Assembly: GCF_027941835.1 (NCBI RefSeq)
Contig: NZ_CP116005.1
Span: forward strand, 3,115,501 to 3,179,500
Length of the DNA stretch: 64,000 nucleotides
Source of the DNA: Sphingosinicella microcystinivorans
GTDB taxonomy: Bacteria > Pseudomonadota > Alphaproteobacteria > Sphingomonadales > Sphingomonadaceae
Direction of reading: 5' to 3'
The translations under genes and the position numbers were made by a program. Positions 1 to 8,505 of this stretch are shown one piece after another; position 1 is the stretch's first letter, and each line of letters opens with the position of its first letter. The notes under the pieces are model-generated. The model had not been told where the DNA came from. It saw only the letters and a list, made by a program, of their open reading frames with translations, and did not search any database.

Positions 1-59
1 AGTTAGCGATTCGGCGTCCCGCCGGCCGTGCGAGGATCGTAAAATCTGCCGACACTTCA

Positions 60-87
60 CTAAAGAACGGGGCCTAAAGAACGGGCC
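60..87. repeat. Tandem 14-bp duplication over a stop codon
   Basis: Two near-identical 14-bp units, CTAAAGAACGGGGC (60-73) and CTAAAGAACGGGCC (74-87), lie head to tail. On the minus strand the second unit holds the last codons and TAG stop of the GMC oxidoreductase gene, so the gene end has been duplicated once downstream of itself. The remaining upstream bases 1-59 hold no gene that I can see. Confidence 0.7.
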
Positions 88-1948
88 GCGGCACGGCGTC
101 GTCCGCGTCGCCGTCCTCCTCGTCATCGGGCTCCGGCGTCGGGTCGGGCGCCGTGTACTCGATCGCCGAGGCTTGCGGCAGCATGTCGAAGTCGTCGTCC
201 CCCGCCTGGTCGCTGACGAGGAGCAGGCCGAAGAAGCTGGCGGCGACCAGCTCGGCGGGGATCGACCAGCGACGCCCGCCGGACGCGCGCAGCCGCGGGG
301 CCGCCGCGGGCGGTTCCGCCCATGTCGACGGCGGCCGGGCGGCGGCCTCGATCCGGCGGGCGATCGTGTCGCCGGTGCGCATGGCGAGCGCGATGATGGT
401 GAGCGTCGGGTTCGCCCAGCCCGAGGTGGGGAACAGCGAGCTGCCCGCGACATAGAGATTGGCGAGGCCGTGGACGCGCCCCTCGGCATCGCACACGCCC
501 TCCGCCGGGCTGTCCGCCATGCGCGTGGTGCCGATGTGGTGATAGCCGCCGATCGGATGCGAGCTGATGAGCGGGTCGGTCGTCCAGCGGCGCCCGCTGC
601 CGAGCAGCCACTCCGCCGTCTCGACGCGGCCCATGCCGAGGCGTTCGAGCTCTTGCCCGAAATCGGCGACCAGCACGGCGACGCTTTCGATGTCCAGCTC
701 GGTGAGCCGCCAATCGAGCTTGATGCGCGGGATGCCGAGGGCGTCGGATTCGGTGTCGAGCAGCACGCGGCTATCCGGGTTCGGCGCCTGCTCGGCGCGC
801 ACGAGCAGCGCGAGATCGAGCCGCCCGGCCTTGTGGAGCAGCCACGGGCGCAGCGGATCGGCGCGTTCCTGCACGAACGATGCCGCGCGCTTGGTGAGCA
901 TCCAGAGGCCGCGCCCGGCGCGCGTCGGCGCCGTCTTGTGCTTGAGGCCGGAATAGGCGCGCATCCCGATGAACTGGCGCGCGTCCGCGGGCTGCCGCCC
1001 AGCCACGATCATCGAGCTGTTGAGCACGCGGCGCTCCGCCTGCCGCGCCGCGCTCGGCGTGACGAGGGCGGCGACCTTGCGGCCGCCAACGCGGTGCGGC
1101 CGCGCGAAGGCCCCCAGCAGCGCCCACGCGTCGCCCTCCACGACGCGGCCGCCGCGCGCGTGCGGGTGCTCCATGAAGAAGCGGCCGACGAGATCGCGGT
1201 CGTTGCCGAGGCGGTTCGCGAGCAGCAGGCGCGGGTTTTCGAGGCCGCCCGCGGCGAGCACGAAATAGCGGGCGTGGATGCGCAGCGTGCGCCCGGTGAG
1301 GCTTCGGGCCTCGACGTGCGTGACTGCGCCGGCGTCGCTTGCCGCGATGCCGGTGACGGTGGCGTGGGTGACGATCGTGCAGCGCGGATGCGCGCGGAGG
1401 TCCGCGCAGGCATCGAAGGTGAAGCGGTTGAAGCGCTCGTCGAACTGCCACGTGCCGAGCGCGAGCCGGGCCGGGTCGAGGTCCGGCAGCGGCACGCCCG
1501 CGGCCTTCATCGCCCCGGCCGTGTCGGGACCCTGCGGGAAGCCGAGCTCGCGCCATGCCTCCCGGTAGTAGGGCTCCAGCGTCTCGCGGGAGACCGGCCA
1601 GCCGGAATGGGGCACCCAGTCGCGGCGCTCGAAATCGACGCGGTCGAGCTCGGCGCAGCGGCCGCCCCAGATCGCGGTGGTGCCGCCGAAGAAGCGCAGG
1701 CGCGAATCCTCGAGGTCGTAATAGGGCTCGCCGACGTTGCGGCCCGCGCCGAGATCGGCGGTCTTCGCCTCGTAGTCGAGGCCGCCGCTTTCGAGGAGCG
1801 TGACGCTGTGCCCGTGCGCCAGCAGGCGGCGCGCGACGCCGATGCCGGCGGCGCCGGCGCCGATGACGCAGACCTCCGTCAACCGGATGGCCGGGATGTC
1901 GTCGTGTTCAAGATCGAGGTGCATGGCTGCTCTGCTGTGGCAGGCCAT
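74..1948 (-). CDS. GMC-family FAD-dependent oxidoreductase
   Basis: Probable FAD-dependent alcohol or sugar oxidoreductase of the glucose-methanol-choline family; the substrate cannot be read from sequence. The N-terminus has a Rossmann dinucleotide fold (VCVIGAGAAGIGVARRLL) and an FFGGTTAIWGGRC segment. The C-terminal third has the GMC active-site region (GYHHIGTTRM, then NLYVAGSSLFPTSGWANPT). After the catalytic domain comes a short hydrophobic stretch and a strongly acidic, Pro-rich tail, which is unusual for the family and may be disordered. The start is uncertain: ATG at 1948 has AGG at a reasonable distance, ATG at 1924 sits closer to the fold, and a TTG at 1966 is in frame. It is transcribed away from the rplM-rpsI terminator, so it is likely its own unit. 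Confidence 0.85.
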   Translation of the reverse strand: MACHSRAAMHLDLEHDDIPAIRLTEVCVIGAGAAGIGVARRLLAHGHSVTLLESGGLDYEAKTADLGAGRNVGEPYYDLEDSRLRFFGGTTAIWGGRCAELDRVDFERRDWVPHSGWPVSRETLEPYYREAWRELGFPQGPDTAGAMKAAGVPLPDLDPARLALGTWQFDERFNRFTFDACADLRAHPRCTIVTHATVTGIAASDAGAVTHVEARSLTGRTLRIHARYFVLAAGGLENPRLLLANRLGNDRDLVGRFFMEHPHARGGRVVEGDAWALLGAFARPHRVGGRKVAALVTPSAARQAERRVLNSSMIVAGRQPADARQFIGMRAYSGLKHKTAPTRAGRGLWMLTKRAASFVQERADPLRPWLLHKAGRLDLALLVRAEQAPNPDSRVLLDTESDALGIPRIKLDWRLTELDIESVAVLVADFGQELERLGMGRVETAEWLLGSGRRWTTDPLISSHPIGGYHHIGTTRMADSPAEGVCDAEGRVHGLANLYVAGSSLFPTSGWANPTLTIIALAMRTGDTIARRIEAAARPPSTWAEPPAAAPRLRASGGRRWSIPAELVAASFFGLLLVSDQAGDDDFDMLPQASAIEYTAPDPTPEPDDEEDGDADDAVPRPVL

Positions 1949-1990
1949 ACATGAACCTGCGCTCAATGAGGAGAGGAAGGCGACGGGACG

Positions 1991-2024
1991 TAAAATAAAA
2001 AAGGGCGCCCGAAAGCGCCCTTTT
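1991..2024 (-). terminator. Rho-independent terminator of rplM-rpsI
   Basis: Read on the minus strand this is AAGGGCGC, a six-base loop, GCGCCCTT, then a run of T interrupted by one A. The eight-base-pair GC stem plus T tract starts about 25 bases after the rpsI stop. It is a textbook intrinsic terminator that isolates the ribosomal operon from the GMC gene. Confidence 0.9.
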
Positions 2025-2048
2025 CCACGAAACGCAGGAAAACGCCGA

Positions 2049-2552
2049 TCAGCGCTTCGAGAACTGGAAGCTGCGGCGTGCCTTGGCGCGGCCGTACTTC
2101 TTGCGCTCGACGGTGCGGCTGTCGCGGGTGAGGAAACCCGCCTGCTTGACGACGCCGCGCAGCTCCGGCTCGTACTTCGTCAGCGCCTGGCTGATGCCGT
2201 GCTTCACCGCGCCGGCCTGGCCCGAGAGGCCGCCGCCCGAAACGGTGGCGATCACGTCGAACTGGCCGCCCCGGCCCGAGACGTCGAAGGGCTGGTTGAT
2301 GACGAGGCGCAGCGTCGGACGCGCGAAATACACGGTCTGGTCGCGGCCGTTGACGGTGATCTTGCCGGTGCCCGGCTTGATCCAGACGCGCGCGACGGCA
2401 TCCTTGCGGCGGCCGGTCGCATAGGCGCGGCCCTGCGCGTCGATTTCCTTCTCGCGCAGCGGCGCGGCGGAGACGGCCACGGGCGCGGCGCCCGCGGCGG
2501 TTTCGACGGCGAGGTCCTTCAGATCCTCGAGACCCAATTTCTCATCAGCCAT
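2049..2552 (-). CDS. rpsI: 30S ribosomal protein S9
   Basis: Small-subunit ribosomal protein S9 (uS9), 167 aa. The conserved core begins at about residue 40 ([17 protein letters not shown]), contains the [19 protein letters not shown] segment, and ends in the invariant basic SKR tail that reaches the ribosomal P site. The first ~38 residues are an Ala-rich acidic extension beyond the ~130-aa core of enterobacterial S9; alphaproteobacterial S9 proteins often have one. The ATG at 2552 lies two bases after the rplM stop, so the pair is translationally coupled in the conserved L13-S9 operon. Confidence 0.98.
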   Translation of the reverse strand: MADEKLGLEDLKDLAVETAAGAAPVAVSAAPLREKEIDAQGRAYATGRRKDAVARVWIKPGTGKITVNGRDQTVYFARPTLRLVINQPFDVSGRGGQFDVIATVSGGGLSGQAGAVKHGISQALTKYEPELRGVVKQAGFLTRDSRTVERKKYGRAKARRSFQFSKR

Positions 2553-2554
2553 GA

Positions 2555-3028
2555 TCAGGCACCCACCTTGTTCTTGCGGTTCATCGACGCGACGTCGACG
2601 ACCTGCGGATTCTGTGCGACATGCGGATGCTCGGCGCCCGCATAGATGCGAAGGTTGCGCATCTGCGCGCGGCCGAGCGGACCGCGCGGGACCATGCGCT
2701 CGACGGCCTTCTCGAGCACGCGCTCCGGGAAGCGGCCCTCGAGGACCTTGCCCGCCGTGATGCCCTTGATGCCGCCCGGATAGCCGGTGTGGCGGTAGTA
2801 GGTCTTGTCCTTGAGCTTGTTGCCCGTGAAGCGGACCTTGCCCGCGTTGATGACGATGACGTTGTCGCCGCAATCGACGTGCGGCGTGTAGATCGCCTTG
2901 TGCTTGCCGCGCAGGCGGTTGGCGATGATCGAGGCGAGACGGCCCACGACGAGGCCGTCGGCATCAATCAGCAGCCACTTCTTTTCGACTTCGGCGGGCT
3001 TCGCCGAGACCGTGGACTTGGTGTGCAT
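2555..3028 (-). CDS. rplM: 50S ribosomal protein L13
   Basis: Large-subunit protein L13 (uL13), 157 aa from the chosen ATG. Diagnostic segments are [18 protein letters not shown] near the N-terminus, [19 protein letters not shown], then YRHTGYPGG and [21 protein letters not shown] longer in-frame reading begins at 3046, but ATG 3028 has a GGGA ribosome-binding sequence and matches the family start. It is the first gene of the L13-S9 operon, with a candidate promoter at 3085-3113. Confidence 0.98.
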   Translation of the reverse strand: MHTKSTVSAKPAEVEKKWLLIDADGLVVGRLASIIANRLRGKHKAIYTPHVDCGDNVIVINAGKVRFTGNKLKDKTYYRHTGYPGGIKGITAGKVLEGRFPERVLEKAVERMVPRGPLGRAQMRNLRIYAGAEHPHVAQNPQVVDVASMNRKNKVGA

Positions 3029-3084
3029 GGTTCGATCCCAAAACAAAGGCGGGCCGCATGAAGCCGCCCGCGTGAACGGCGCGG

Positions 3085-3113
3085 CATATGATGGAGATGC
3101 CCGAAAGCGTCAA
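3085..3113 (-). promoter_or_regulatory. Candidate sigma-70 promoter of rplM
   Basis: On the minus strand TTGACG (3113-3108) is followed after 17 bases by CATATG (3090-3085), about 57 bases before the rplM ATG. The -35 is near consensus and the spacing is ideal; the -10 is weak, as is common in alphaproteobacteria. Confidence 0.45.
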
Positions 3114-3182
3114 GCGAAATAGGCGCTTAGGCGTGGGGTATCATGGTGTTCAGCGGAATTCGCCCGTGTTTTCATGGGCTTT

Positions 3183-4205
3183 TCAGCGCATCCGGTATCC
3201 CGGCCGGCCGAGGCCGTGCGCGCAGGCGACCGCCGCCCACACCAGGAGCGCGGCGACGGCCTGATGCGCGACGGCGACGTGGAGGGCGACGCCGGTGAGC
3301 AGCGTGGCGATGCCGAGGATGATCTGCGCGGTGAGCAGCAGCAGCACGAAGCGCGGCGCGCCGCCGCCGCTCTCGCGCGACGTGCGGACGGACAGGATGA
3401 CGAGCATCGCGGCGGCGATCCACGCCCACCAGCGATGCACCCACTGCACGACGACCGGGTTGTCGACGGCGTTGCGCCACATCGGCTCCAGCCACTGGGC
3501 GCCCTCGGGGAAGAAGCGCCCGCCCATCAGCGGCCATTCGGCGAAGGCGTGCCCCGCGTTGAGGCCCGCGACGAAGGCGCCGAGCACGATCTGGACCGCC
3601 AGCGCCAGCAGCGCGAGCGCGCTGAAGACCGTGAGCCGGGAGCGGCCCTCGCGCCGGTGGTGCGCCATCAGGTCGCGCGCCGTCCAGACGAGGCCGCCGA
3701 GGATGACGAGCGCCGTGCCGAGGTGCACGGCGAGCCGGTCGTGCGCGACGTCGGGCCGGTCGACGAGGCCGGAGGCGACCATCCACCAGCCGATCGCGCC
3801 TTGCAGCCCGCCGAGCGCGAGGAGGGCGAGCAGGCGCGGCTTGTAGCCCTCCGGGATCATCCGGCGCGCCCAGAACCACGCGAGCGGCAGCGCGAAGGCG
3901 AGGCCGATGAAGCGGCCGAGCACGCGGTGCAGATACTCCCAGAAGAAGATGGCCTTGAATTCGTCGAGCGACATGCCCCGGTTCACCTTCCGGTATTCCG
4001 GATAGGCCTTGTAGGCTTCGAACTCGGCGTGCCATTCCGCGTCGTTCAAGGGCGGGACGACGCCCGAGATCGGCTCCCACCGCACCATCGACAGGCCGGA
4101 TTCGGTGAGCCGCGTGATGCCGCCGACGACGACCATCGCGAAGACGAGCGCGGCGACGACATAGAGCCAGAGCGCGACGGCACGGGGGCGGGCAGCGGAA
4201 ACCAT
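3183..4205 (-). CDS. ctaA: Heme A synthase, COX15/CtaA family
   Basis: Inner-membrane heme O monooxygenase that makes heme A for cytochrome c oxidase. It is 340 aa with about eight hydrophobic segments. Family landmarks are GGITRLTESGLSMVRWEPISG just after TM1, WEYLHRVLGRFIGL, QGAIGWWMVASGL, DRLAVHLGTALVILG, VQWVHRWWAWIAA and a late HVAVAHQAVAALLVW segment; the conserved histidines are the expected heme ligands. The ATG at 4205 was chosen because the upstream in-frame sequence is non-conserved shadow. No other assembly genes are adjacent, so it is probably monocistronic. Confidence 0.95.
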   Translation of the reverse strand: MVSAARPRAVALWLYVVAALVFAMVVVGGITRLTESGLSMVRWEPISGVVPPLNDAEWHAEFEAYKAYPEYRKVNRGMSLDEFKAIFFWEYLHRVLGRFIGLAFALPLAWFWARRMIPEGYKPRLLALLALGGLQGAIGWWMVASGLVDRPDVAHDRLAVHLGTALVILGGLVWTARDLMAHHRREGRSRLTVFSALALLALAVQIVLGAFVAGLNAGHAFAEWPLMGGRFFPEGAQWLEPMWRNAVDNPVVVQWVHRWWAWIAAAMLVILSVRTSRESGGGAPRFVLLLLTAQIILGIATLLTGVALHVAVAHQAVAALLVWAAVACAHGLGRPGYRMR

Positions 4206-4264
4206 GCGCTGCCGATTAGGCCAAGGTGAGGCGCAGGCCAAGCGGCCATTCGGTCGCGGCGTGT

Positions 4265-5152
4265 CTACGCCGCCGCTTCCCGCACCACCCAGTCGCGGAA
4301 GCGGGCGAGGGCTTCGCTGCCGCCGGTTTCGGGATAGACGAGATAATAGGCGTCGTCCCGCGAGAGCGGCAGGTCGAAGGGCGAGACGAGCGTTCCGGCT
4401 GCAAGCTCGGGCTCGATGAGGAAGCTGGGGATGAGCGCGATGCCGACGCCCGCGGCGGCGGCTTGCGCCAGCATCAGGAAATGCTCGAAGGTCGGGCCGC
4501 GGGTGATCGGCCCCGCCGCGACGCCCGCGAGCCGGAACCAGCGCGCCCACGCGTCCTTGCGCGAGGTCTGGAACAGCAGCGGCTTGCCGATGAGGTCGGC
4601 GGGCGCGGCGAGCGGGTTCGCGGCGAGCCACGCCGGCGCGCAGACGGGTATCGCCGCCTCGCGGAACAGGAAATCGTGCACGACGCCCGGCCAGTCCGGC
4701 AGGCCGAAATGGATCGCGGCGTCGAAATCCTCCTCGGCGAAATCGAACGTGTCCGAGCGCGCGGCGAAGTTGACGACGAGATCGGGATGCTCGGCGGTGA
4801 AGCGCGGCAGGCGCGGCGCGAGCCAGCGCATCCCGAAGCTCGGCAGCGTGGCGATGCTGAGGGCGTTCTCGGGCCGCTTCGCGGCGAGGCGGGCGGTGGC
4901 GCGGCGGATGCGGTCGAGCGCGGGCGCGATCTCGTCGGCGTAGGCGCGGCCGTCGGCGTTGAGCGCCACGCGGCGGCCCGCGCGGTCGAACAGCGGCGTT
5001 TGCAGCCAGTCCTCCAGCAGCGCGATCTGGCGGCTGACGGCGCTTTGCGTGAGGCCGACCTCGTCGCCGGCGCGCGAGAAGCTGCCGTGCCGCGCGGCGG
5101 CGGCAAAGCTGGCAAGCGCCCCGATCGGCGGCAGGTGGCGGCGTTCACTCAT
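4265..5152 (-). CDS. LysR-family transcriptional regulator
   Basis: DNA-binding regulator of 295 aa with a LysR winged helix-turn-helix at about residues 8-65 (LASFAAAARHGSFSRAGDE, LTQSAVSRQIALLE) and a substrate-binding effector domain. The sequence resembles the GcvA-like subgroup. It is divergent from the DUF1338-astC-astA-astD operon, with 88 bases between start codons and a perfect 7-bp inverted repeat inside. By the usual LysR arrangement it probably controls that operon and itself; this is inferred from position. The inducer is unknown, possibly an intermediate of arginine or lysine breakdown. Confidence 0.92.
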   Translation of the reverse strand: MSERRHLPPIGALASFAAAARHGSFSRAGDEVGLTQSAVSRQIALLEDWLQTPLFDRAGRRVALNADGRAYADEIAPALDRIRRATARLAAKRPENALSIATLPSFGMRWLAPRLPRFTAEHPDLVVNFAARSDTFDFAEEDFDAAIHFGLPDWPGVVHDFLFREAAIPVCAPAWLAANPLAAPADLIGKPLLFQTSRKDAWARWFRLAGVAAGPITRGPTFEHFLMLAQAAAAGVGIALIPSFLIEPELAAGTLVSPFDLPLSRDDAYYLVYPETGGSEALARFRDWVVREAAA

Positions 5153-5158
5153 TCCATA

Positions 5159-5178
5159 CCATCATTTACAGATGATGG
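5159..5178. promoter_or_regulatory. Palindromic operator candidate between LysR and ast operon
   Basis: CCATCAT, six bases, ATGATGG: a perfect 7-bp inverted repeat in the 88-bp divergent intergenic region, 6 bp upstream of the LysR start codon and about 62 bp upstream of the DUF1338 ATG. Its place fits an autoregulatory LysR-type site, although its even symmetry does not give the exact T-N11-A spacing. Confidence 0.5.
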
Positions 5179-5240
5179 GTCGTCGTTTGCCATATTCCGA
5201 ATTTCCTGACAATCGGTGCCGGAACGCGAGGAGTCTTTTC

Positions 5241-6254
5241 ATGTCGAATACGAATGTAGGCACGATCGGGCATCTGGTCATCGACACGCTGGGGCCGCAG
5301 GCGGGCGCGAAGGCGCTCGGTGCGCTCGCCATCGACGCGGCGCTGCTCGCCGAAACCGGCGAGACGGTCTCGCGCGCGGCGTTCGCGATGGCGCTCAATG
5401 TGCTGCTGTTCGACGACCTGCTGAAGCGCGTGCCGAGCGGCGCGGCCTACGTGGCCGACACGGTGGCGCGCGGCGAGCGCATCACCTTCGACCACGGCGC
5501 GCTGCGCACCATCCGTTTCCGCGAAGGCCCGACCGGCGCGCTCCCCGCCGGGCAGGACGCGTTCCAGCGCATCCTCGAGCCGCTCGGCTACCGCGCGGCG
5601 GACACCTACCCGCTGCCCGCGCTGCGCATGACGGGACGCGCCTATTGCCACCGCGACGCGCCGGGGGCGATCCCGCAGTTCTTCGTGAGCGAGCTTCACG
5701 TCGAGCGCTTCGACGAGGGTTTCGTGCGCGTCGCCGAGCGCGTGTTCGGCACGACGCGCGACCCGCTGAACGCCGACGCGCAGGACGTGCTCGCGGCGTT
5801 CGCGGCGGACGGTAGCGTGCCGTACCCGGACGCCGTGGTGGCGCTGCCCGCGATCGTCGCGGCGTTCGGCTGCCACCACGATCCCGTGTCGCTCGGCGAC
5901 TACGAGGCGCTGCTCGCCCGCTCCGGTGAGGCGGCGTGGATCGCGACCGAGGGCAACGCCTTCAACCACGCCACCGACCGCGTCGCCGATGTCGATGCGC
6001 TGGCCGCGCGGCTGAAGGCGGAAGGGCGGCCGATGAAGGACACGGTGGAGGTCTCGGGCAGCGGCCGCGTGCGGCAGACGGCGTTCCGCGCCGATACGTT
6101 CGAGCGCAAGTTCGTGGGCGGCGTGCGCCGCACCGTACCGGGCTCGTTCTACGAGTTCATCACGCGCGACATCGACCCCGCCACCGACCGCCTCGACCTC
6201 CGCTTCGACAGCGGCAACGCCACCGGCATCTTCGCGATGACGCGCGCCGCGTAA
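5241..6254 (+). CDS. DUF1338 / 2-oxoadipate dioxygenase-decarboxylase family protein
   Basis: Member of the DUF1338 (YdcJ/HglS) family, 337 aa. The characterised member, HglS of Pseudomonas putida, is an iron-dependent enzyme that converts 2-oxoadipate to D-2-hydroxyglutarate in lysine catabolism. Candidate metal ligands are H85 (TFDHGALRTI), H243 (EGNAFNHATDRV) and E305 (VPGSFYEFITR), fitting a two-His-one-carboxylate site. The ATG at 5241 has a good GAGGAG site; an earlier in-frame start at 4959 would run back through the LysR gene. It is the first gene of an operon with astC, astA and astD. Its substrate here may be another 2-oxo acid; that is inference. Confidence 0.9.
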   Translation: MSNTNVGTIGHLVIDTLGPQAGAKALGALAIDAALLAETGETVSRAAFAMALNVLLFDDLLKRVPSGAAYVADTVARGERITFDHGALRTIRFREGPTGALPAGQDAFQRILEPLGYRAADTYPLPALRMTGRAYCHRDAPGAIPQFFVSELHVERFDEGFVRVAERVFGTTRDPLNADAQDVLAAFAADGSVPYPDAVVALPAIVAAFGCHHDPVSLGDYEALLARSGEAAWIATEGNAFNHATDRVADVDALAARLKAEGRPMKDTVEVSGSGRVRQTAFRADTFERKFVGGVRRTVPGSFYEFITRDIDPATDRLDLRFDSGNATGIFAMTRAA

Positions 6255-6307
6255 CGCGGTAAGCAGCGCCGAACGGTTCGCCGAACGCATTTTCCAAGGA
6301 GAAGACC

Positions 6308-7504
6308 ATGTCCGACAATTTGCTTGGGGTTTACAGCCGGGCGCCGCTCGTCGTCGATCGCGGCGAGGGGACGTGGCTCTATGATACGGACGGCAACCGC
6401 TGGCTCGACTGCGTGATGGGCATCGCCACCGACGCGCTCGGCCACGCGCACCCGAAGCTGGTCGCGGCGCTGGACACGCAGGCGAAGAAGCTGTGGCACG
6501 TCTCCAACATCTTCCGCATTCCGGGGCAGGAGGCGCTGGCGAAGCGCCTGATCGACGCGACCTTCGCGGACGTGGTGTTCTTCGGCAATTCCGGCTCCGA
6601 GGCGATCGAGGGCGCGCTGAAGACGGCGCGGCGCTATCACCATGTGAACGGGTCGCCGGAGCGCGTGGACGTGATCGGCTTCGCGGGCTCGTTCCACGGC
6701 CGCACCTATGCGGCGGTGAACGCATCGGGCAACGCCGCGTACCTCGACGGCTTCGGTCCGCGGCTTCCGGGCTATGTGCAGCTGACGATCGACGACGAGG
6801 CGGGCATCGCCGAGGCGATCGCGCGCCCGACCACGGCGGCGGTGATCGTCGAGCCGGTGCAGGGCGAGGGCGGCGCGCGGGCGCTCTCCGGCGAATGGCT
6901 GAAGCGCGTGCGCGACCTCTGTACGCAGCACGGCGTGCTCCTCATCTACGACGAGGTGCAGAGCGGCATGGGGCGCACCGGCAAGCTGTTCGCGCACCAG
7001 TGGTTCGAGGGCGTCGAGCCGGATATCATGGCGATCGCCAAGGCGCTCGGCGGCGGGTTCCCGATCGGCGCGTTCCTCGCCACGACCGAAGCGGCGAAGG
7101 GCATGGTCGTCGGCACGCACGGCTCCACCTTCGGCGGCAACCCGCTGGCGATGGCGGTGGGCATCGCGGCGTTCGACGAGATCGCGAAGGAAGAGACGCT
7201 GGCGCACGCCCGGGCGATCGCGGCGGATTTCGTCGAGCGGCTGACGGCGCTCAAGGACAAGCACGGCGACCTCATCGTCGACGTGCGCGGCAAGGGGCTG
7301 CTGATCGGTTTGAAGCTCGTGCCCAACAACCGCGAGTTCATGGCGCTGGCGCGCGACCACGGCATCCTCGTGGCGGGCGGCGGCGAGAACTGCGTGCGCC
7401 TGCTGCCGCCGCTGATCCTCAGCCACGACGAGGTGGCAGAGGCCGTGAAACGCCTCGATTCCGCGTTCGCCGACGCGCGGACGCGCCTCGCCAAGGCGGC
7501 CTGA
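6308..7504 (+). CDS. astC: Acetyl/succinylornithine aminotransferase (AstC/ArgD type)
   Basis: Class III PLP aminotransferase of 398 aa. It shows the phosphate-binding GNSGSEAIEGALK (about residues 93-105), EPVQGEGG, the cofactor aspartate D215 in IYDEVQSGMGRTGKLFA, and the Schiff-base lysine K245 in AIAKALGGGFPIGA. In the arginine succinyltransferase pathway it converts succinylornithine to succinylglutamate semialdehyde; ArgD proteins are close relatives that act on acetylornithine, and some do both. Its position directly before astA and astD favours the catabolic role. The stop codon overlaps the astA start as ATGA. Confidence 0.88.
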   Translation: MSDNLLGVYSRAPLVVDRGEGTWLYDTDGNRWLDCVMGIATDALGHAHPKLVAALDTQAKKLWHVSNIFRIPGQEALAKRLIDATFADVVFFGNSGSEAIEGALKTARRYHHVNGSPERVDVIGFAGSFHGRTYAAVNASGNAAYLDGFGPRLPGYVQLTIDDEAGIAEAIARPTTAAVIVEPVQGEGGARALSGEWLKRVRDLCTQHGVLLIYDEVQSGMGRTGKLFAHQWFEGVEPDIMAIAKALGGGFPIGAFLATTEAAKGMVVGTHGSTFGGNPLAMAVGIAAFDEIAKEETLAHARAIAADFVERLTALKDKHGDLIVDVRGKGLLIGLKLVPNNREFMALARDHGILVAGGGENCVRLLPPLILSHDEVAEAVKRLDSAFADARTRLAKAA

Positions 7505-8505
7505 TGCTGGTGATCCGGCCGGCGCGGCCGGCCGATCTCGACGTGTTGATGGAACTCGCGGTGCTTTCGGGCCGCGGGTTCACCAGCCTGCCCGAGGACG
7601 AGGCGACGCTGTCCGCGCGCCTCGAACTCGCCGAGGCGAGCTTCACCGGCGCAGTGGCGCCCGCCGAGGCGTGGTACACGATCATGCTGGAGGACACGGA
7701 GACGGGCCGTGTCGAGGGGCTGGCAGGCGTGCGCGCGGCCGTGGGGCTGAAACGCCCGCACTTCTCGTTCCGCGTGATGACGCTCGCGCAATACTCGTCG
7801 GCCATCGGCACGCGCTTCGACCACCAGGCGCTGGTGCTGGTGAACGAATGCGGCGGCTGGACCGAGGTGGGATCGCTGTTCCTGCGGCCCGAGCGGCGCA
7901 GCGGCGGCGCGGGCAGCCTGCTCGCGCGCTCGCGCTACATGCTGATCGGCGCCGAGCCGACGCGCTTCTCGCACACGATCATGGCGGAGCTGCGCGGCTG
8001 GTTCGACGAGAACGGCAAGTCGCCGTTCTGGGAGGGGGTCGCCTCCAAGTTCTTCCGCCTGCCGTTCGAGGAGGCGGACCGCATGGTGATGTCCACCGAC
8101 GGGCAGTTCATCCTCGACCTCGCGCCAAGGCACCCGATCTACGTCGACCTCATCGACAAGGACGCGCGCGAGGCGATCGGCCGCGTGCACCGCGACGGCG
8201 AACCGGCGCTGACGCTGCTCGAGAAGGAAGGTTTCGAGCGCTCCGGCCTCATCGACATCTTCGACGGCGGGCCGACGATGACCTGCCCGGCGGGCGAGGT
8301 GGCGACGATCCGCGCGACGCGCACGCTCAGGCTGGAGATCGGCGATCCGGGCGAGGCGCAGGCGCTGCTCTCGACGGTCCAGATCGAGAGCTTCCGCTCG
8401 GTGCGCGCGTCGGCGCGCGTCGGCGAGACCAATGTGACCATCGGCAAGGAGGCCGCCGACGCGCTGAAGCTGCAAAGCGGCGAGCCCGTGAGGGTATCGG
8501 CATGA
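7504..8505 (+). CDS. astA: Arginine N-succinyltransferase
   Basis: First enzyme of the AST pathway, transferring succinyl from succinyl-CoA to the alpha-amino group of arginine (or ornithine). It is 333 aa, near the ~344 aa of enterobacterial AstA. Recognisable blocks are the start IRPARPADLDVLMELA, SGRGFTSLP, the GNAT-like core EVGSLFLRPERRSGGAGSLL, then MAELRGWFDENGKSPFWEG and a C-terminal FRSVRASA segment. Start and stop overlap both neighbours by four bases (ATGA), so translation is coupled through the operon. Confidence 0.95.
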   Translation: MLVIRPARPADLDVLMELAVLSGRGFTSLPEDEATLSARLELAEASFTGAVAPAEAWYTIMLEDTETGRVEGLAGVRAAVGLKRPHFSFRVMTLAQYSSAIGTRFDHQALVLVNECGGWTEVGSLFLRPERRSGGAGSLLARSRYMLIGAEPTRFSHTIMAELRGWFDENGKSPFWEGVASKFFRLPFEEADRMVMSTDGQFILDLAPRHPIYVDLIDKDAREAIGRVHRDGEPALTLLEKEGFERSGLIDIFDGGPTMTCPAGEVATIRATRTLRLEIGDPGEAQALLSTVQIESFRSVRASARVGETNVTIGKEAADALKLQSGEPVRVSA

